This document shows positions 10,658 to 22,187 of a stretch of DNA of 64,000 nucleotides, in pieces. The position numbers were made by a program, and so were the translations under genes. The stretch's first letter is position 1. Every line of letters starts with the position of its first letter. The stretch comes from Mycolicibacterium aichiense (GTDB lineage Bacteria > Actinomycetota > Actinomycetes > Mycobacteriales > Mycobacteriaceae), in contig NZ_AP022561.1 of NCBI RefSeq assembly GCF_010726245.1, positions 2,480,001-2,544,000 of the forward strand, read 5' to 3'. The notes beneath the pieces were generated by a model. The model made no database searches and was not told where the DNA came from. It saw only the letters and a list, made by a program, of their open reading frames with translations.

Positions 10658-11765
10658 TGCACGCCTGGAGGAGCTGTTCACCCCGGTGACCGTCGGGTCG
10701 CTGACCGTGCCCAACCGGTTTGCGATGGCACCGATGACCCGCGCCGCCTCGCCGGACGGTGTCCCGGGACCCGACGTGGCCGCCTATTACGGCCGCCGCG
10801 CGGCAGGCGGAACCGGACTGATCATCACTGAGGGCGTTCGGATTCCGCATCCGGCCGCCGGCTGGCCGGACCGCATCCCGAACCTGGACGGTGACGATGT
10901 GCTGGCCGGCTGGCGCGCAGTCACCGACGCCGTGCACGCCGAGGGTGCGACGATCGCCGCCCAGCTCTGGCATCAGGGCGTCGCGCGCGGTGTCCACGAC
11001 GGGGACCGTCCCGAGCAGACGCCGGTCAGCCCGTCGGGCATCGACATCGCCGGCGGCGCGACCGGCCGCGCGCTGGACGCCGACGAGCTGCCGGCGCTCG
11101 CGCAGGCGTACGCCCTGGCGGCCGCCAACGCCCGGGCGGCCGGCTTCGACGCCGTCGAGATCCACGGCGCCCACGGCTACCTGCTCGACCAATTCCTCTG
11201 GGAGCACACCAATCACCGCACCGACGGCTACGGCGGCTCGCTGGCGGCGCGCACCCGGTTCCCGGCCGAGGTGGTCGCTGCGGTGCGGGCGGCCGTGGGT
11301 CCCGGCTTCCCGATCATCTACCGCTTTTCGCAGTGGAAGATGAACCGCTACGACGCGCAGGTGGCCGGCAGCGCAGCAGAACTCGAGCAACTGCTGGCCC
11401 CGCTGGTCGAGGCCGGCGTGGACATATTGCACCCGTCGACGCGACGGCACTACCTGCCCGGCTTCCCCGGCGAGGACCCGCACCTGAGCCTGGCCGGCTG
11501 GACCAAGAAGATGACCGGCCTGCCCGTCATCGCCGTCGGCTCGGTGGGCCTGGAGACCGAGTTCAACCCCGGTGCGGGCAGCGGCCCGATCCCGCCGTCG
11601 CCCATCGACCGGCTGCTCGACCAGTTCGAGGCCGGCGAATTCGACATCGTCGCGGTCGGGCGTGCCCTGCTCGCCGACCCGGCGTGGGTCAACCACCTGC
11701 GCGACGGCGCGCTCGACGAGTTCGCCGGTTTCGATGCGGCCAGCGCGCTGGCCCGTTTGTATTAA
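10650..11765 (+). CDS. Old Yellow Enzyme family NADH:flavin oxidoreductase
   Basis: 371 residues. The TIM-barrel flavoenzyme family is shown by LFTPVTVGSLTVPNRFAMAPMTR at the N-terminus, the paired substrate histidines in EIHGAHGYLLDQFL and the following TNHRTDGYGGSL block. Such enzymes use FMN and NAD(P)H to reduce activated C=C bonds. I use ATG 10650, which gives the short N-terminus usual in the family. The in-frame ATG at 10620 has a GAGGA tract just upstream and could be the real start, adding ten residues. Physiological substrate is unknown. Confidence 0.85.
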   Translation: MDDARLEELFTPVTVGSLTVPNRFAMAPMTRAASPDGVPGPDVAAYYGRRAAGGTGLIITEGVRIPHPAAGWPDRIPNLDGDDVLAGWRAVTDAVHAEGATIAAQLWHQGVARGVHDGDRPEQTPVSPSGIDIAGGATGRALDADELPALAQAYALAAANARAAGFDAVEIHGAHGYLLDQFLWEHTNHRTDGYGGSLAARTRFPAEVVAAVRAAVGPGFPIIYRFSQWKMNRYDAQVAGSAAELEQLLAPLVEAGVDILHPSTRRHYLPGFPGEDPHLSLAGWTKKMTGLPVIAVGSVGLETEFNPGAGSGPIPPSPIDRLLDQFEAGEFDIVAVGRALLADPAWVNHLRDGALDEFAGFDAASALARLY

Positions 11766-11831
11766 AGAGCGACCCCGTTTGTACTGACAGTTACAGGGAA
11801 CACACAGCGACAACCAGACGTTAGGACTGAC

Positions 11832-12191
11832 GTGGCTACCCAAGACCTGACCGCACAGAACTTCAACGACACCATCACCGGCAACGACATCGTGCTGGTT
11901 GACTTCTGGGCGTCGTGGTGCGGACCGTGCCGGGCCTTCGCCCCGACCTTCACCGCGTCGTCGGAACAGCACCCGGACGTCGTCTACGGCAAGGTCGACA
12001 CCGAGGCCGAGCAGGAACTGGCGGCCGCCGCCGAGATCCGCTCCATCCCGACGCTGATGGCGTTCAAGAAGGGCAAGCTGATCTTTAACCAGGCCGGTGC
12101 CCTTCCGCCCGCCGCGCTGGAGGACCTCATCCGCCAGGTCAAGGAGTTCGACGTCGACTCCGCGGTCTCGTCCCAGTCCGAGGACGCCTGA
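11832..12191 (+). CDS. trxB1: Thioredoxin (TrxB1/Rv1471-like)
   Basis: 119 residues, a full single-domain thioredoxin with the active site WCGPC (C30 and C33) in FWASWCGPCRAF and the cis-proline in RSIPTLMAF. It is a cytosolic dithiol reductant. The GTG start is preceded by AGGACTGAC. Position just upstream of echA12 matches Rv1471 (named trxB1 in M. tuberculosis even though it is a thioredoxin, not a reductase). The 66 bases before it lack a clear terminator and may hold its own promoter. Confidence 0.92.
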   Translation: MATQDLTAQNFNDTITGNDIVLVDFWASWCGPCRAFAPTFTASSEQHPDVVYGKVDTEAEQELAAAAEIRSIPTLMAFKKGKLIFNQAGALPPAALEDLIRQVKEFDVDSAVSSQSEDA

Positions 12192-12217
12192 CCTAGTAGG
12201 CGGGTTACCGTGCACGG

Positions 12218-13039
12218 GTGATTCGTGACACAGGTTTCGTCCTCGTCGATAAACCGCAGCCCAACATCGCTCTGGTCACCCTGAACCGGCCCGAGCGGAT
12301 GAACTCCATGGCGTTCGACGTCATGCTGCCGTTGCGGGAAGTCCTCACCGAACTCAAGCACGACAACGACGTGCGCGCGGTCGTGCTGACCGGCGCCGGC
12401 CGGGGATTCTCGTCGGGCGCCGACCACAAATCCGCAGGCTCGGTCCCGCACGTCGCCGGGCTGACCCGCCCGTCGTTCGGGCTGCGCTCGATGGACGTGC
12501 TCGACGATGTGATTCTCGCCATGCGCAAGCTGCACCAGCCGATCATCGCCGCGGTCAACGGCGCGGCCATCGGCGGCGGGTTATGTCTGGCCCTGGCCGC
12601 CGACATCCGGGTCGCGGCCGCCGGCGCCTACTTCCGCGCAGCCGGCATCAACAACGGGCTGACCGCCAGTGAACTGGGCCTGAGCTACCTGCTGCCACGG
12701 GCGATCGGCTCATCGCGGGCCTTCGAGATCATGCTCACCGGGCGTGACGTCGATGCGCAGGAAGCCGAACGGATCGGCTTGGTGTCCCGCCAGGTGCCCG
12801 ACGAGGACCTGCTGCCGGTCGCCTTCGAGATCGCTGCCCGCATCGCGGCGTTCTCCCGGCCCGGAACCGAGTTGACCAAGCGGACGCTGTGGAGTGGACT
12901 GGACGCCGGTAGCCTGGAAGGACATATGCAGGCCGAGGGCCTCGGGCAGCTTTATGTGCGCCTGCTCACCGCCAACTTCGAAGAGGCGGTCGCTGCGCGC
13001 GCCGAGAACCGCGCCCCGGTCTTCACCGACGACAAGTAA
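12218..13039 (+). CDS. echA12: Crotonase-family protein, EchA12-like
   Basis: 273 residues, crotonase fold: oxyanion-hole motifs RGFSSGAD and NGAAIGGGLCLAL are visible. The two glutamates of classical enoyl-CoA hydratase are not at their usual places: the first site reads GGGLCLA (Cys where GGGCELA has Glu) and the second reads AAGINNGL (Gly where QPEI has Glu). A glutamate does occur a little later in TASELGLSY. So the family is clear but the reaction is not; it could be a hydratase using another residue, an isomerase or another CoA-thioester enzyme. GTG start at 12218, 26 bases after the thioredoxin gene. Confidence 0.85.
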   Translation: MIRDTGFVLVDKPQPNIALVTLNRPERMNSMAFDVMLPLREVLTELKHDNDVRAVVLTGAGRGFSSGADHKSAGSVPHVAGLTRPSFGLRSMDVLDDVILAMRKLHQPIIAAVNGAAIGGGLCLALAADIRVAAAGAYFRAAGINNGLTASELGLSYLLPRAIGSSRAFEIMLTGRDVDAQEAERIGLVSRQVPDEDLLPVAFEIAARIAAFSRPGTELTKRTLWSGLDAGSLEGHMQAEGLGQLYVRLLTANFEEAVAARAENRAPVFTDDK

Positions 13040-13096
13040 CCACCTCGGGGCACGAGCGAACCGACCCGGGGATTACGACAGAGGAGTAGTGCGCGC

Positions 13097-14725
13097 GTGA
13101 TTACCGCAACGGACCTGGAGGTCCGCGCCGGCGCGCGCACACTGCTCCTCGCCGAAGGACCCGCGCTGCGTATCCAGCCCGGCGACCGCATCGGCCTGGT
13201 CGGGCGCAACGGCGCGGGCAAGACGACGACCCTGCGGATCCTGGCGGGGGAGGGCGAGCCCTACGCGGGAACCGTCGTGCGCACCGGAGACATCGGCTAC
13301 CTGCCGCAGGATCCGCGTGAGGGCGATCTCGACGTGCTGGCCCGCGACCGGGTGCTCTCGGCGCGCGGCCTGGACACGCTGCTCTCGGATCTGGAGAAGC
13401 AGCAGGTATTGATGGCCGAGGTGGTCGACGAGGCCGCCCGCGACAAGGCGGTACGCCGCTACGGCCAACTCGAGGAACGGTTCGCCGCACTCGGCGGATA
13501 CGCCGCCGAAAGCGAAGCGGGCCGCATCTGCGCCAGCCTCGGTCTGCCCGATCGGGTTCTCACCCAGCCGCTACGCACCCTGTCCGGCGGTCAGCGCAGG
13601 CGCGTCGAACTGTCCCGGATCCTGTTCGCCGCCAGCGACACTGGATCCGGCTCGGCCACCACTCTGTTGCTCGACGAGCCCACCAACCACCTCGATGCCG
13701 ACTCGATCGGCTGGCTGCGGGGCTTCCTGCAAAACCACACCGGCGGGCTCGTGGTGATCAGCCACGACGTCGACCTGCTCGCCGATGTGGTCAACCGGGT
13801 GTGGTTCCTCGACGCCGTGCGCGGCGAAGCCGACGTCTACAACATGGGCTGGCAGAAGTACCTCGACGCCCGCGCCACCGACGAGCAGCGCCGGCGCCGC
13901 GAACGCGCCAACGCCGAGAAGAAGGCCAGCGCGCTGCGTACCCAGGCCGCCAAGATGGGCGCCAAGGCCACCAAAGCCGTTGCCGCACAGAACATGTTGC
14001 GTCGCGCCGAGCGGATGATGGCCGAATTGGACGCCGAGCGGGTGGCCGACAAGGTGGCCCGGATCAAGTTCCCGACGCCGGCGCCGTGCGGCAAGACACC
14101 GCTGGTCGTCAAAGGGCTGACCAAGAACTACGGCTCCCTCGAGGTGTTCACCGGCGTCGACCTGGCCATCGACCGCGGCTCACGCGTGGTGGTGCTGGGC
14201 CTCAACGGCGCGGGCAAGACCACCCTGCTCCGGTTGATCGCCGGCACCGAAACTCCCGACGCCGGCGGACTGGAACCCGGTCACGGCCTCAAGATCGGGT
14301 ATTTCGCGCAGGAACACGACACTCTCGACAACAACGCGACGGTGTGGGAGAACATCCGCCACGCCGCCCCGGACACCGGCGAGCAGGACCTGCGCGGCCT
14401 GCTCGGCGCGTTCATGTTCACCGGTCCGCAACTCGAGCAGCCGGCCGGCACGCTGTCCGGCGGTGAGAAGACCCGGCTGGCGTTGGCGGGATTGGTGGCC
14501 TCGACGGCGAACGTGCTGTTGCTCGACGAGCCGACCAACAACCTCGATCCCGCGTCCCGCGAACAGGTTCTGGACGCGCTGCGCAGTTATCAGGGTGCAG
14601 TCGTGCTGGTGACCCACGATCCGGGCGCCGCCGAAGCGCTCGACCCGCAACGGGTGGTGCTGCTTCCGGACGGCACCGAGGACTTCTGGTCCGACGAGTA
14701 TCGGGACCTCATCGAGCTCGCCTGA
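13097..14725 (+). CDS. ABC-F family ATPase (Rv1473-like)
   Basis: 542 residues with two fused ABC domains and no membrane segment, which is the ABC-F layout. Domain 1 has GRNGAGKTT, LSGGQRRRVEL and LLLDEPTNHLD; domain 2 has GLNGAGKTT, LSGGEKTRLAL and LLLDEPTNNLD. Between them, about residues 250-325, is a highly charged helical linker rich in Arg, Lys and Ala, the part that enters the ribosome in ABC-F factors. Members act in translation or protect the ribosome from antibiotics, so this is not a transporter. Good ribosome binding site (GAGGAG) before GTG 13097. Confidence 0.92.
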   Translation: MITATDLEVRAGARTLLLAEGPALRIQPGDRIGLVGRNGAGKTTTLRILAGEGEPYAGTVVRTGDIGYLPQDPREGDLDVLARDRVLSARGLDTLLSDLEKQQVLMAEVVDEAARDKAVRRYGQLEERFAALGGYAAESEAGRICASLGLPDRVLTQPLRTLSGGQRRRVELSRILFAASDTGSGSATTLLLDEPTNHLDADSIGWLRGFLQNHTGGLVVISHDVDLLADVVNRVWFLDAVRGEADVYNMGWQKYLDARATDEQRRRRERANAEKKASALRTQAAKMGAKATKAVAAQNMLRRAERMMAELDAERVADKVARIKFPTPAPCGKTPLVVKGLTKNYGSLEVFTGVDLAIDRGSRVVVLGLNGAGKTTLLRLIAGTETPDAGGLEPGHGLKIGYFAQEHDTLDNNATVWENIRHAAPDTGEQDLRGLLGAFMFTGPQLEQPAGTLSGGEKTRLALAGLVASTANVLLLDEPTNNLDPASREQVLDALRSYQGAVVLVTHDPGAAEALDPQRVVLLPDGTEDFWSDEYRDLIELA

Positions 14726-14821
14726 CAACTGGCATAAACGATTTCGGTCATTCCCCCCAACGCGCCGACCCACGCTCCTACTCTCATGGCTATCGGCGCG
14801 GATTCACCGGGGAGGGTGATC

Positions 14822-15010
14822 ATGAGGAAGCCCAACGAAGCTCGAGACCAGTTGCTGGACTCTCTGCGAAACGCCTACGAGAGCGGCGCGAGCATTCGCA
14901 CCCTCGTGGCGTCGACGGGCCGTTCGTACGGCTCGATCCACGCACTGTTACGCGAGTCCGGGACCACTATGCGCAGCCGCGGTGGCCCCAACCACGTCAC
15001 GCGTCGGTAG
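14822..15010 (+). CDS. Small helix-turn-helix protein (Rv1473A-like)
   Basis: 62 residues, short and basic. The core SGASIRTLVASTGRSYGSIHALLRESG reads as a helix-turn-helix like those of resolvases and small actinobacterial regulators, and the tail is Arg-rich. The ATG at 14822 follows GGGGAGGGTGATC. It lies downstream of the ABC-F gene in the same place as M. tuberculosis Rv1473A. DNA binding is likely from sequence; target and role are unknown. Confidence 0.8.
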   Translation: MRKPNEARDQLLDSLRNAYESGASIRTLVASTGRSYGSIHALLRESGTTMRSRGGPNHVTRR

Positions 15011-15115
15011 CGCTCGACCCGACTGGCGCGCGTCCCGCTTTGCCGGGGCGGTTGAGATAGTGTCGGCACCGTCTGTGAAAAGGTTTGGCGCACAGCGCAG
15101 AACAGAAATGAGACG

Positions 15116-15511
15116 ATGGTCAGCGACATCGAGCGGCTCCGGTCCCTATATCTCGACTACCTCGTCGCCTGTAACGATCATGACTTCGAACGCATGACGA
15201 CGTTCTACGCCCCGATCATCTCCATCAACGACACGCCCACCGACGCGCGGACGGTCACCGCGCAGTTCGCCCCACTGGTCGCGGCGTTCCCGGACTGGCG
15301 TTGGACGGTGCGCAACATGATCATCGACGCGACGCACATCTCACTGAACTTCTCTGTCACCGGCACCCACCGCGGCGTCTTCGAAGGGATCGAACCGACC
15401 GGTCGTGACGTGACCATCTCCGAGTTCACCATCTACCGCGTCGAGGGCAACAGGTTCACCCACGTATGGGACCTCGCCGATTTCGCGTCCCTGCGAGAGC
15501 AGATCGGCTAG
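15116..15511 (+). CDS. SnoaL-like/NTF2-fold protein
   Basis: 131 residues. The pattern fits the SnoaL-like NTF2 fold of ester cyclases: an N-terminal helix ending DHDFERMTTFYAP, a central FPDWRWTVRNMIID, then TGTHRGVFEGIEPTGR and the C-terminal HVWDLADF. Family members include cyclases and isomerases but many are of unknown function, and I see no way to name a substrate. It is convergent with acnR, with 19 bases between them. Confidence 0.75.
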   Translation: MVSDIERLRSLYLDYLVACNDHDFERMTTFYAPIISINDTPTDARTVTAQFAPLVAAFPDWRWTVRNMIIDATHISLNFSVTGTHRGVFEGIEPTGRDVTISEFTIYRVEGNRFTHVWDLADFASLREQIG

Positions 15512-15524
15512 CCCGGTCGCGGGC
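15511..15524. terminator. Short GC hairpin between convergent genes
   Basis: GCCCG-GTCG-CGGGC, a perfect five-base stem with a four-base loop, starting on the last base of the SnoaL-like stop codon and just before the acnR 3' end. It lacks a U-tract, as is common for mycobacterial candidates, so the terminator role is tentative. It could serve both strands. Confidence 0.35.
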
Positions 15525-15530
15525 GTGCCG

Positions 15531-16112
15531 TCAGGCCCGGCCGCCTGCATCGTCGGCCCGCACCGAATCCTCCACCAGATCCAGCACTGCTGAAAGCCGC
15601 TGGGGATCCTCGCCCGTCGCCAGCCGCGCGACCAGTCCGTCGAGCACCAGGTCCAGGTAGCACTGCAACACATCGGGCGGCACGTCGTCGCGCAGCCGGC
15701 CAGCCTGTTTCTGCTGGCGCAGCCGCTCCGAGGTCGCCGAGGCCAATTCCGCCGAACGTTCCACCCAGCCCCGGTGAAACACCGGGTCGTTGCGCAGCTT
15801 GCGGGCGATCTCCAATCGTGTGGCCAGCCAATCGAATTGATCGGGCGCGGCCAGCATGTCGCGCATCACCTGGATGAGACCCTCGCGCGCCGCCACCTCG
15901 GCCATCCGGGCCGCATCCTCGCGGGCAAGCGCGAAGAACAAGGTGTCCTTGTCGCGGTAATGATGGAATATCGCACCGCGTGACAGACCGATGGTCTGCT
16001 CCAGCCGGCGCACGGTCGCCTGCTCATAGCCGTACTCGGCGAAGCAGCGCCGTGCGCCGTCGAGGATCTGGCGGCGGCGGGCCGCCAGATGATCCTCGCT
16101 GACTTTGGGCAC
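15531..16112 (-). CDS. acnR: AcnR, TetR-family repressor of aconitase
   Basis: 193 residues. The N-terminus holds a TetR helix-turn-helix (ATVRRLEQTIGLSRGAIFHHYRDKDTLFFAL) and the rest is the helical ligand domain. It begins six bases after the acn stop on the same strand, the arrangement seen for acnR in Corynebacterium glutamicum and Rv1474c in M. tuberculosis. In C. glutamicum AcnR represses acn. A site matching its published consensus lies in the acn promoter at 19006-19021, so autoregulation through the acn-acnR transcript is expected. Confidence 0.9.
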   Translation of the reverse strand: MPKVSEDHLAARRRQILDGARRCFAEYGYEQATVRRLEQTIGLSRGAIFHHYRDKDTLFFALAREDAARMAEVAAREGLIQVMRDMLAAPDQFDWLATRLEIARKLRNDPVFHRGWVERSAELASATSERLRQQKQAGRLRDDVPPDVLQCYLDLVLDGLVARLATGEDPQRLSAVLDLVEDSVRADDAGGRA

Positions 16113-16118
16113 CCGCGA

Positions 16119-19001
<2,883 letters not shown>

Positions 19002-19005
19002 CTAA

Positions 19006-19021
19006 CAGTACGGTTGTCCTG
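19006..19021 (-). promoter_or_regulatory. AcnR operator in the acn promoter
   Basis: Read on the minus strand the site is CAGGACAACCGTACTG, a full match to the C. glutamicum/mycobacterial AcnR consensus CAGNAC-NNNC-GTACTG as I recall it. Directly downstream on the same strand is TAGTAT, a good -10 hexamer (TANNNT), so the repressor would sit just upstream of or over the -10 region of acn. Confidence 0.78.
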
Positions 19022-19130
19022 CTAAGCGGGCGGATCGATATCCGCCACGGCCGCAGGCCATGCTCCAGTCTTGTCTTCTCCGGCGCGTGGTGCCACCCCT
19101 GGGGTGGGGCGCGCGGTACCGTTTCCGATC

Positions 19131-19694
19131 GTGACGATTCCGCACGCGCCGACCTACATCCCGGTGGAGGTGTGCAGCAGTGCCGGGCTTGCCCCGTCGA
19201 CTCCGATCGACCAGTGCCTGGCCGCGGTCAAGGCGGACGTGGCTGCCGACGGTGTCGCCGCGCCGGCCACCGATGTCGCCGCCCTCCAGAAGGTGGTGGC
19301 CTCGGCCAAGGAGCACGGCATCGATCTGAAGGTCGTCGTGATGGACAAGAGTCCGGCGATCGACACGCCGTTGCGCGACATCGCGACCGAGATCGGGCAG
19401 GACAGTCCGGGCTCGACGGTGCTCGTCCTCAGCCCCGGGTGGGCAGGGACCTACAGCACCACCTACGACCGCGTCATCCTCGAGGCGGGTCAGGACGTGG
19501 CCAAGACGGCCCCCAATCCGGTTGTCGGTACGCAGGCATTTGTCGACCAATTGCAAACCCCCGACTTTCCCTGGATGGGATTAACGATCACGCTTGTGAT
19601 CGGGGTGGCTGTAGCGGCTGTTTTGACCCGAGTTCTGCAGCTTCGGGCCCGCCGTTCGCAACCTAGCGATACGGTGTCTGATCAGGGAAAATAG
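19131..19694 (+). CDS. Membrane-anchored protein (Rv1476-like, DUF6676)
   Basis: 187 residues from GTG 19131; this start gives the length of the M. tuberculosis neighbour Rv1476 and avoids translating 20 residues of promoter-like sequence upstream. The body is soluble, with VEVCSSAGL near the N-terminus and a Rossmann-like alternation (LKVVVMDKSP, STVLVLSPGW). One hydrophobic helix near residues 150-170 (WMGLTITLVIGVAVAAVL) is followed by a basic tail, giving a single C-terminal membrane anchor. It lies upstream of ripA and may work with it at the septum, which is inference from location. Confidence 0.8.
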   Translation: MTIPHAPTYIPVEVCSSAGLAPSTPIDQCLAAVKADVAADGVAAPATDVAALQKVVASAKEHGIDLKVVVMDKSPAIDTPLRDIATEIGQDSPGSTVLVLSPGWAGTYSTTYDRVILEAGQDVAKTAPNPVVGTQAFVDQLQTPDFPWMGLTITLVIGVAVAAVLTRVLQLRARRSQPSDTVSDQGK

Positions 19695-19785
19695 CCATCC
19701 CTGGCAAATCAATAAGATTACTTTTCGGCAACATCCCGTAAATGACAAACATGTAATTCTTGCCGGAAGTTTCCTCTGCGACAAA

Positions 19786-19836
19786 TGTGACGTACGGTGC
19801 AACTGTCGCCATTGTTAATGATGTGACTCATGTGAC
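19786..19836 (+). promoter_or_regulatory. TGTGAC repeats upstream of ripA, candidate MtrA sites
   Basis: TGTGAC occurs at 19786-19791, 19822-19827 and 19831-19836. The last two are direct repeats with a 9-base period (TGTGACtca then TGTGACatc). The reverse complement, GTCACA in 9-base direct repeats, is the pattern described for the response regulator MtrA, and ripA is a reported MtrA target. A fourth, partial copy (GTGAC) is at 19850-19854. The 192-base gap 19695-19886 holds no gene. Confidence 0.5.
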
Positions 19837-19886
19837 ATCTGTTGCTGGCGTGACTGCACGTGTGAAGCAGAGGAGACCAGGGTCGA

Positions 19887-21353
19887 ATGAGACGTTCCCT
19901 TCGCGGCTCTCTTGTCCGGCCGGCCATTCGGATCGCCAAGCCGGTGGGCCCGCTGGCGCTCAGCGTCGCCATGACGTTCACGATGCCCGGACTGGCCCAG
20001 GCCGAGCCCGGTGCCGCGCCGAATACGATCGCCGGCCTCATTGCCGATGTGGCCGACGCCAACCAGCGGCTGCAGGACATCGGCGCCAAGGTGCAGGCCG
20101 AGCAGGAAAGCGTCAACAAGGCACTCGTCGACGTCCAGACCGCGCGTGACGCCGCTGCCGCGGCCCAGGAGAAGGTCGACGCCAGCGCGCAGGGCGTGAA
20201 AGACGCCAACGCCGCAATTGCCGACGCCCAGAAGCGATTCGACACGTTCGCCGCCGCGACCTACATCAACGGTCCGTCCGCGTCGCTGGTCATGGCGACC
20301 AACCCCGAGGAGATCCTGTCCACCGCATCGGCCGGGCAGACCCTCGCGGTCAGCTCGCAGCAGGTGATGACCGACCTCCAGCGCGCCCGCACCGAGCAGA
20401 TCAACTCCGAATCCGCCGCCCGGCTGGCCAAGGAGAGCGCCGACAAGGCCCTCGCCGACGCCGAGGCCAGCCAGCAGTCCGCGGTCGACGCGCTGACCGC
20501 GGCCAAGCAGACGTTCACCGACCAGCAGGCCGAGATCAACCGGCTGGCCGCCGAGCGCAAGACCGCCCAGGACAAGCTCGACGCCGCCCGCACTCTGGTT
20601 CAGCAGTCGGCGCCCGCGAATTCGCCTGCGGCCGTTCCACAGTCGGCGGCGACCGGCCCGGCGACCCCGGGGGATCGCTGGGACCCGGCCGCCCCCGGTT
20701 CGCCGAAAGCGCCGGGCGGGGGAACGATCCCGCCCTACGGCAGCGCCTCCGAATGGGACACCACCCTGCCGATGGTGCCCAGCGCGTTCGTCTCCGGCGA
20801 CCCGATCCAGATCATCAACGCCGTCCTGCAGATCTCGTCGTCCTCGCTGAACGCAACCAAGCAGATGGGCAAGAGCTTCCTGCAGAAGCTCGGCATCCTG
20901 AAGCCCGACGACACCGGAATCACCAACGGCGCCATCCCGTACGTGTACGGCGCGCAGGCCTCCGAATACGTGATCAAACGCGCCATGTCCCAGATGGGCG
21001 TGCCGTATTCGTGGGGCGGCGGGACCGCCACCGGCCCCAGCAACGGCATCGACAGCGGCGCCGGAACCGTCGGGTTCGACTGCTCGGGGCTGATCCTCTA
21101 TGCGTTCGCCGGTGTCGGCATCAAGCTGCCGCACTACTCGGGGTCGCAATACAACATGGGCCGCAAGATCCCGTCGTCGCAGATGCGTCGCGGCGACGTG
21201 ATCTTCTACGGCCCCGGCGGTAGCCAGCACGTGACCCTCTACCTGGGCCAGGGCCAGATGCTCGAGGCTCCCTACACCGGATCGAACGTCAAGATCTCAC
21301 CGGTGCGCACCAGCGGCATGACACCGTTCGTCATCCGCTACATCGAATACTGA
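19887..21353 (+). CDS. ripA: RipA, secreted peptidoglycan D,L-endopeptidase
   Basis: 488 residues. Signal peptide at about residues 1-38 ending LAQAEPG, then a long Ala/Gln/Lys/Glu-rich coiled coil (about 45-235) that in RipA blocks the active site, a Pro/Ala/Gly linker, and a C-terminal NlpC/P60 domain. Catalytic residues are C399 (GFDCSGL), H448 (SQHVTLY) and E460 (MLEAPY); their spacing equals that of C383/H432/E444 in M. tuberculosis RipA. RipA cuts between D-Glu and meso-DAP during septum splitting and is activated by proteolysis. First gene of the ripA-ripB pair, 15 bases apart. Confidence 0.96.
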   Translation: MRRSLRGSLVRPAIRIAKPVGPLALSVAMTFTMPGLAQAEPGAAPNTIAGLIADVADANQRLQDIGAKVQAEQESVNKALVDVQTARDAAAAAQEKVDASAQGVKDANAAIADAQKRFDTFAAATYINGPSASLVMATNPEEILSTASAGQTLAVSSQQVMTDLQRARTEQINSESAARLAKESADKALADAEASQQSAVDALTAAKQTFTDQQAEINRLAAERKTAQDKLDAARTLVQQSAPANSPAAVPQSAATGPATPGDRWDPAAPGSPKAPGGGTIPPYGSASEWDTTLPMVPSAFVSGDPIQIINAVLQISSSSLNATKQMGKSFLQKLGILKPDDTGITNGAIPYVYGAQASEYVIKRAMSQMGVPYSWGGGTATGPSNGIDSGAGTVGFDCSGLILYAFAGVGIKLPHYSGSQYNMGRKIPSSQMRRGDVIFYGPGGSQHVTLYLGQGQMLEAPYTGSNVKISPVRTSGMTPFVIRYIEY

Positions 21354-21367
21354 CGAAGGTTTCACCC

Positions 21368-22057
21368 ATGTCTCGCAACACTTCTCGACGGCTCTTCGTC
21401 GGGACGATCCTGGCGGCACTCACGCTCGGGTTGGGCATCGCCAGCCCGGCCAATGCCGATCCGGGCGAGTGGGATCCGACGCTGCCCAAGATCCTGAGCG
21501 CGGGAGCACCCGGTGATCCGGTCGCGATGGCCAACGCGTCGCTGCAGGTGACCCAGCAGGCCGCTCAGGCGACCATGGACCTGGGCCGCAAGTTCCTGTC
21601 CGGTCTGGGCTTCGGCGGCTCCCCGTCGGCGCTGGCCGGCGGGCGGGTCCGCGGACCGCAGGCGATCGAATACGTCATCGCGCGGGGCGCGTCACAGCAG
21701 GGCGTGCCGTACTCCTGGGGTGGCGGCGCGATCAACGGGCCCAGTGCCGGCGTGGAGGAAGACGCCGGCAAGGTGGGCTACGACTGCTCGGGATTCACCC
21801 GTTACGCCTTCGCCGGCGTCGGGGTGCAGATTCCCAAGTACTCGGGTGACCAGTACAACGCCGGCCGGCACATCCCGCCGTCACAGGCGAAGCGCGGCGA
21901 TCTGATCTTCTACGGACCCGGCGGGACCCAGCACGTCACCATCTACCTGGGCAACGGCCAGATGCTCGAGGCGTCGTCGGCGGCCGGTCATGTGACCGTC
22001 AGCCCGGTCCGCACCGCGGGCATGACGCCGTACCTGACCCGCATCATCGAGACCTGA
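21368..22057 (+). CDS. ripB: RipB, NlpC/P60 peptidoglycan endopeptidase
   Basis: 229 residues. Signal peptide at about residues 1-30 (LAALTLGLGIASPANADPG) and an NlpC/P60 domain without the long coiled coil of RipA. Catalytic C140 (GYDCSGF), H189 (TQHVTIY) and E201 (MLEASS) keep the same spacing as in RipA. The two genes are tandem paralogues: the C-terminal 200 residues are closely similar, including YSWGGG and TSGMTP/TAGMTP ends. Lacking the blocking segment, RipB is probably active without large-scale processing. Confidence 0.95.
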   Translation: MSRNTSRRLFVGTILAALTLGLGIASPANADPGEWDPTLPKILSAGAPGDPVAMANASLQVTQQAAQATMDLGRKFLSGLGFGGSPSALAGGRVRGPQAIEYVIARGASQQGVPYSWGGGAINGPSAGVEEDAGKVGYDCSGFTRYAFAGVGVQIPKYSGDQYNAGRHIPPSQAKRGDLIFYGPGGTQHVTIYLGNGQMLEASSAAGHVTVSPVRTAGMTPYLTRIIET

Positions 22058-22187
22058 CGCGCTCGCCGGCCGGCTCCGGAATCGACGCGCCAGCGAATGG
22101 GGCACGTCGACGGATCTCAGAACGCCTGGAATAGTTGTGGCAGGGCACGGCGTGCCCGCCAAAACCAACAGCTCGTGGAGGAAGTCG

